Source of the DNA: Bacteroidales bacterium
GTDB taxonomy: Bacteria; Bacteroidota; Bacteroidia; Bacteroidales; VadinHA17
DNA: 14,487 nucleotides
NCBI GenBank assembly: GCA_017882245.1
Contig: JADGPV010000200.1
Span: 1-14,487, forward strand
Direction of reading: 5' to 3'
Part shown: piece after piece, positions 14,270 to 14,487 of the stretch
Layout: each line of letters opens with the position of its first letter
How positions within the stretch are numbered: the stretch's first letter is position 1
Position numbers and translations under genes: made by a program
The notes under the pieces: model-generated
Told to the model about the DNA's origin: nothing
Databases searched by the model: none
The model's input: the letters and a program-made list of their open reading frames with translations, nothing else

Positions 14270-14487
14270 ATGAACAGAAACAAACTCATCTCAATCTCCG
14301 CAATTGTTTTTGCGGTTCTGGCATTATTCTTTATCTTGCAACCAGGCATGGCACAGAGACCTTACATAAAAAACTTCGACCTGAACCGTTACCTCGGAAA
14401 ATGGTACGAGATAGCACGCTTCCCGCATTCTTTTGAAAAGGGACTGGTAGGATGCTCAGCCAACTATACCCTTCTTCCCGACGGTAA
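14270..14487 (+). CDS. Lipocalin (Blc type), 5' part
   Basis: The first 72 residues of a secreted lipocalin; the frame runs off the window. A signal peptide (about residues 1-29, cleaved after GMAQ) is followed by the diagnostic first lipocalin motif in FDLNRYLGKWYEIARFPH, where GxWYE marks the start of the barrel, and by a segment (SFEKGLVGCSANYTLLPDG) matching bacterial Blc. Blc proteins bind fatty acids or lysophospholipids and help in membrane upkeep. Unlike E. coli Blc there is no lipobox Cys at the cleavage site, so this one is probably soluble in the periplasm rather than outer-membrane anchored. It is divergent from the GH3 gene, with exactly 100 bases between start codons. Confidence 0.92.
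   Translation, partial: MNRNKLISISAIVFAVLALFFILQPGMAQRPYIKNFDLNRYLGKWYEIARFPHSFEKGLVGCSANYTLLPDG

Overview
The window reads as chromosomal DNA of a Bacteroidota bacterium, most likely an anaerobic or facultative member of the Bacteroidales/Marinilabiliales type. The basis is the kind of proteins encoded (Na+-pumping decarboxylase subunits, a CreD plus winged-helix locus, a secreted GH3 enzyme), AT-rich leaders with TAnnTTTG-like -7 elements, and the general lack of Shine-Dalgarno sequences. This assignment is an inference; there is no rRNA or tRNA to confirm it. I see no mobile element, CRISPR array, tRNA or rRNA, and no gene-free stretch longer than about 210 bases.

Layout. (1) Positions 1-662, plus strand: the 3' end of a Na+-translocating decarboxylase beta subunit, followed by a tiny gamma-like subunit of 52 residues. 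(2) 734-1144, plus: a small membrane protein of unknown function with a PH-like tail. (3) 1318-3599, plus: a three-gene locus of a six-helix membrane protein, a winged-helix regulator and CreD. The two transcription units, 1318-2246 and 2298-3599, are each preceded by almost the same palindrome (ACTTTG-N5-CAAAGT), a likely operator for the regulator. (4) 3806-8653, plus: a tight cluster of FAD-dependent glycerol-3-phosphate dehydrogenase, an alkylglycerone-phosphate-synthase-like flavoenzyme and an FGGY kinase. This suggests a route from a polyol through a glycerol-phosphate/DHAP node towards ether-linked glycerol compounds. (5) 8671-11000, minus: the DUF39, NIL-ferredoxin and COG2122 genes, together the set known for making homocysteine from aspartate semialdehyde and sulfide in anaerobes. 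(6) 11044-11889, plus: an endonuclease/exonuclease/phosphatase-family lipoprotein. (7) 12013-14169, minus: a secreted GH3 beta-glycosidase. (8) 14270 to the window end, plus: the start of a Blc-type lipocalin.

The intergenic DNA holds short degenerate tandem repeats: CAGAGNN heptads at 1168-1223, and GAGAARRG-like purine octads at 3620-3654. A clear hairpin terminator follows the lipoprotein gene. The most interesting leads are the shared operator with its CreD-linked membrane protein, and the glycerol-phosphate/AGPS-like/kinase trio, whose combined function is not established.
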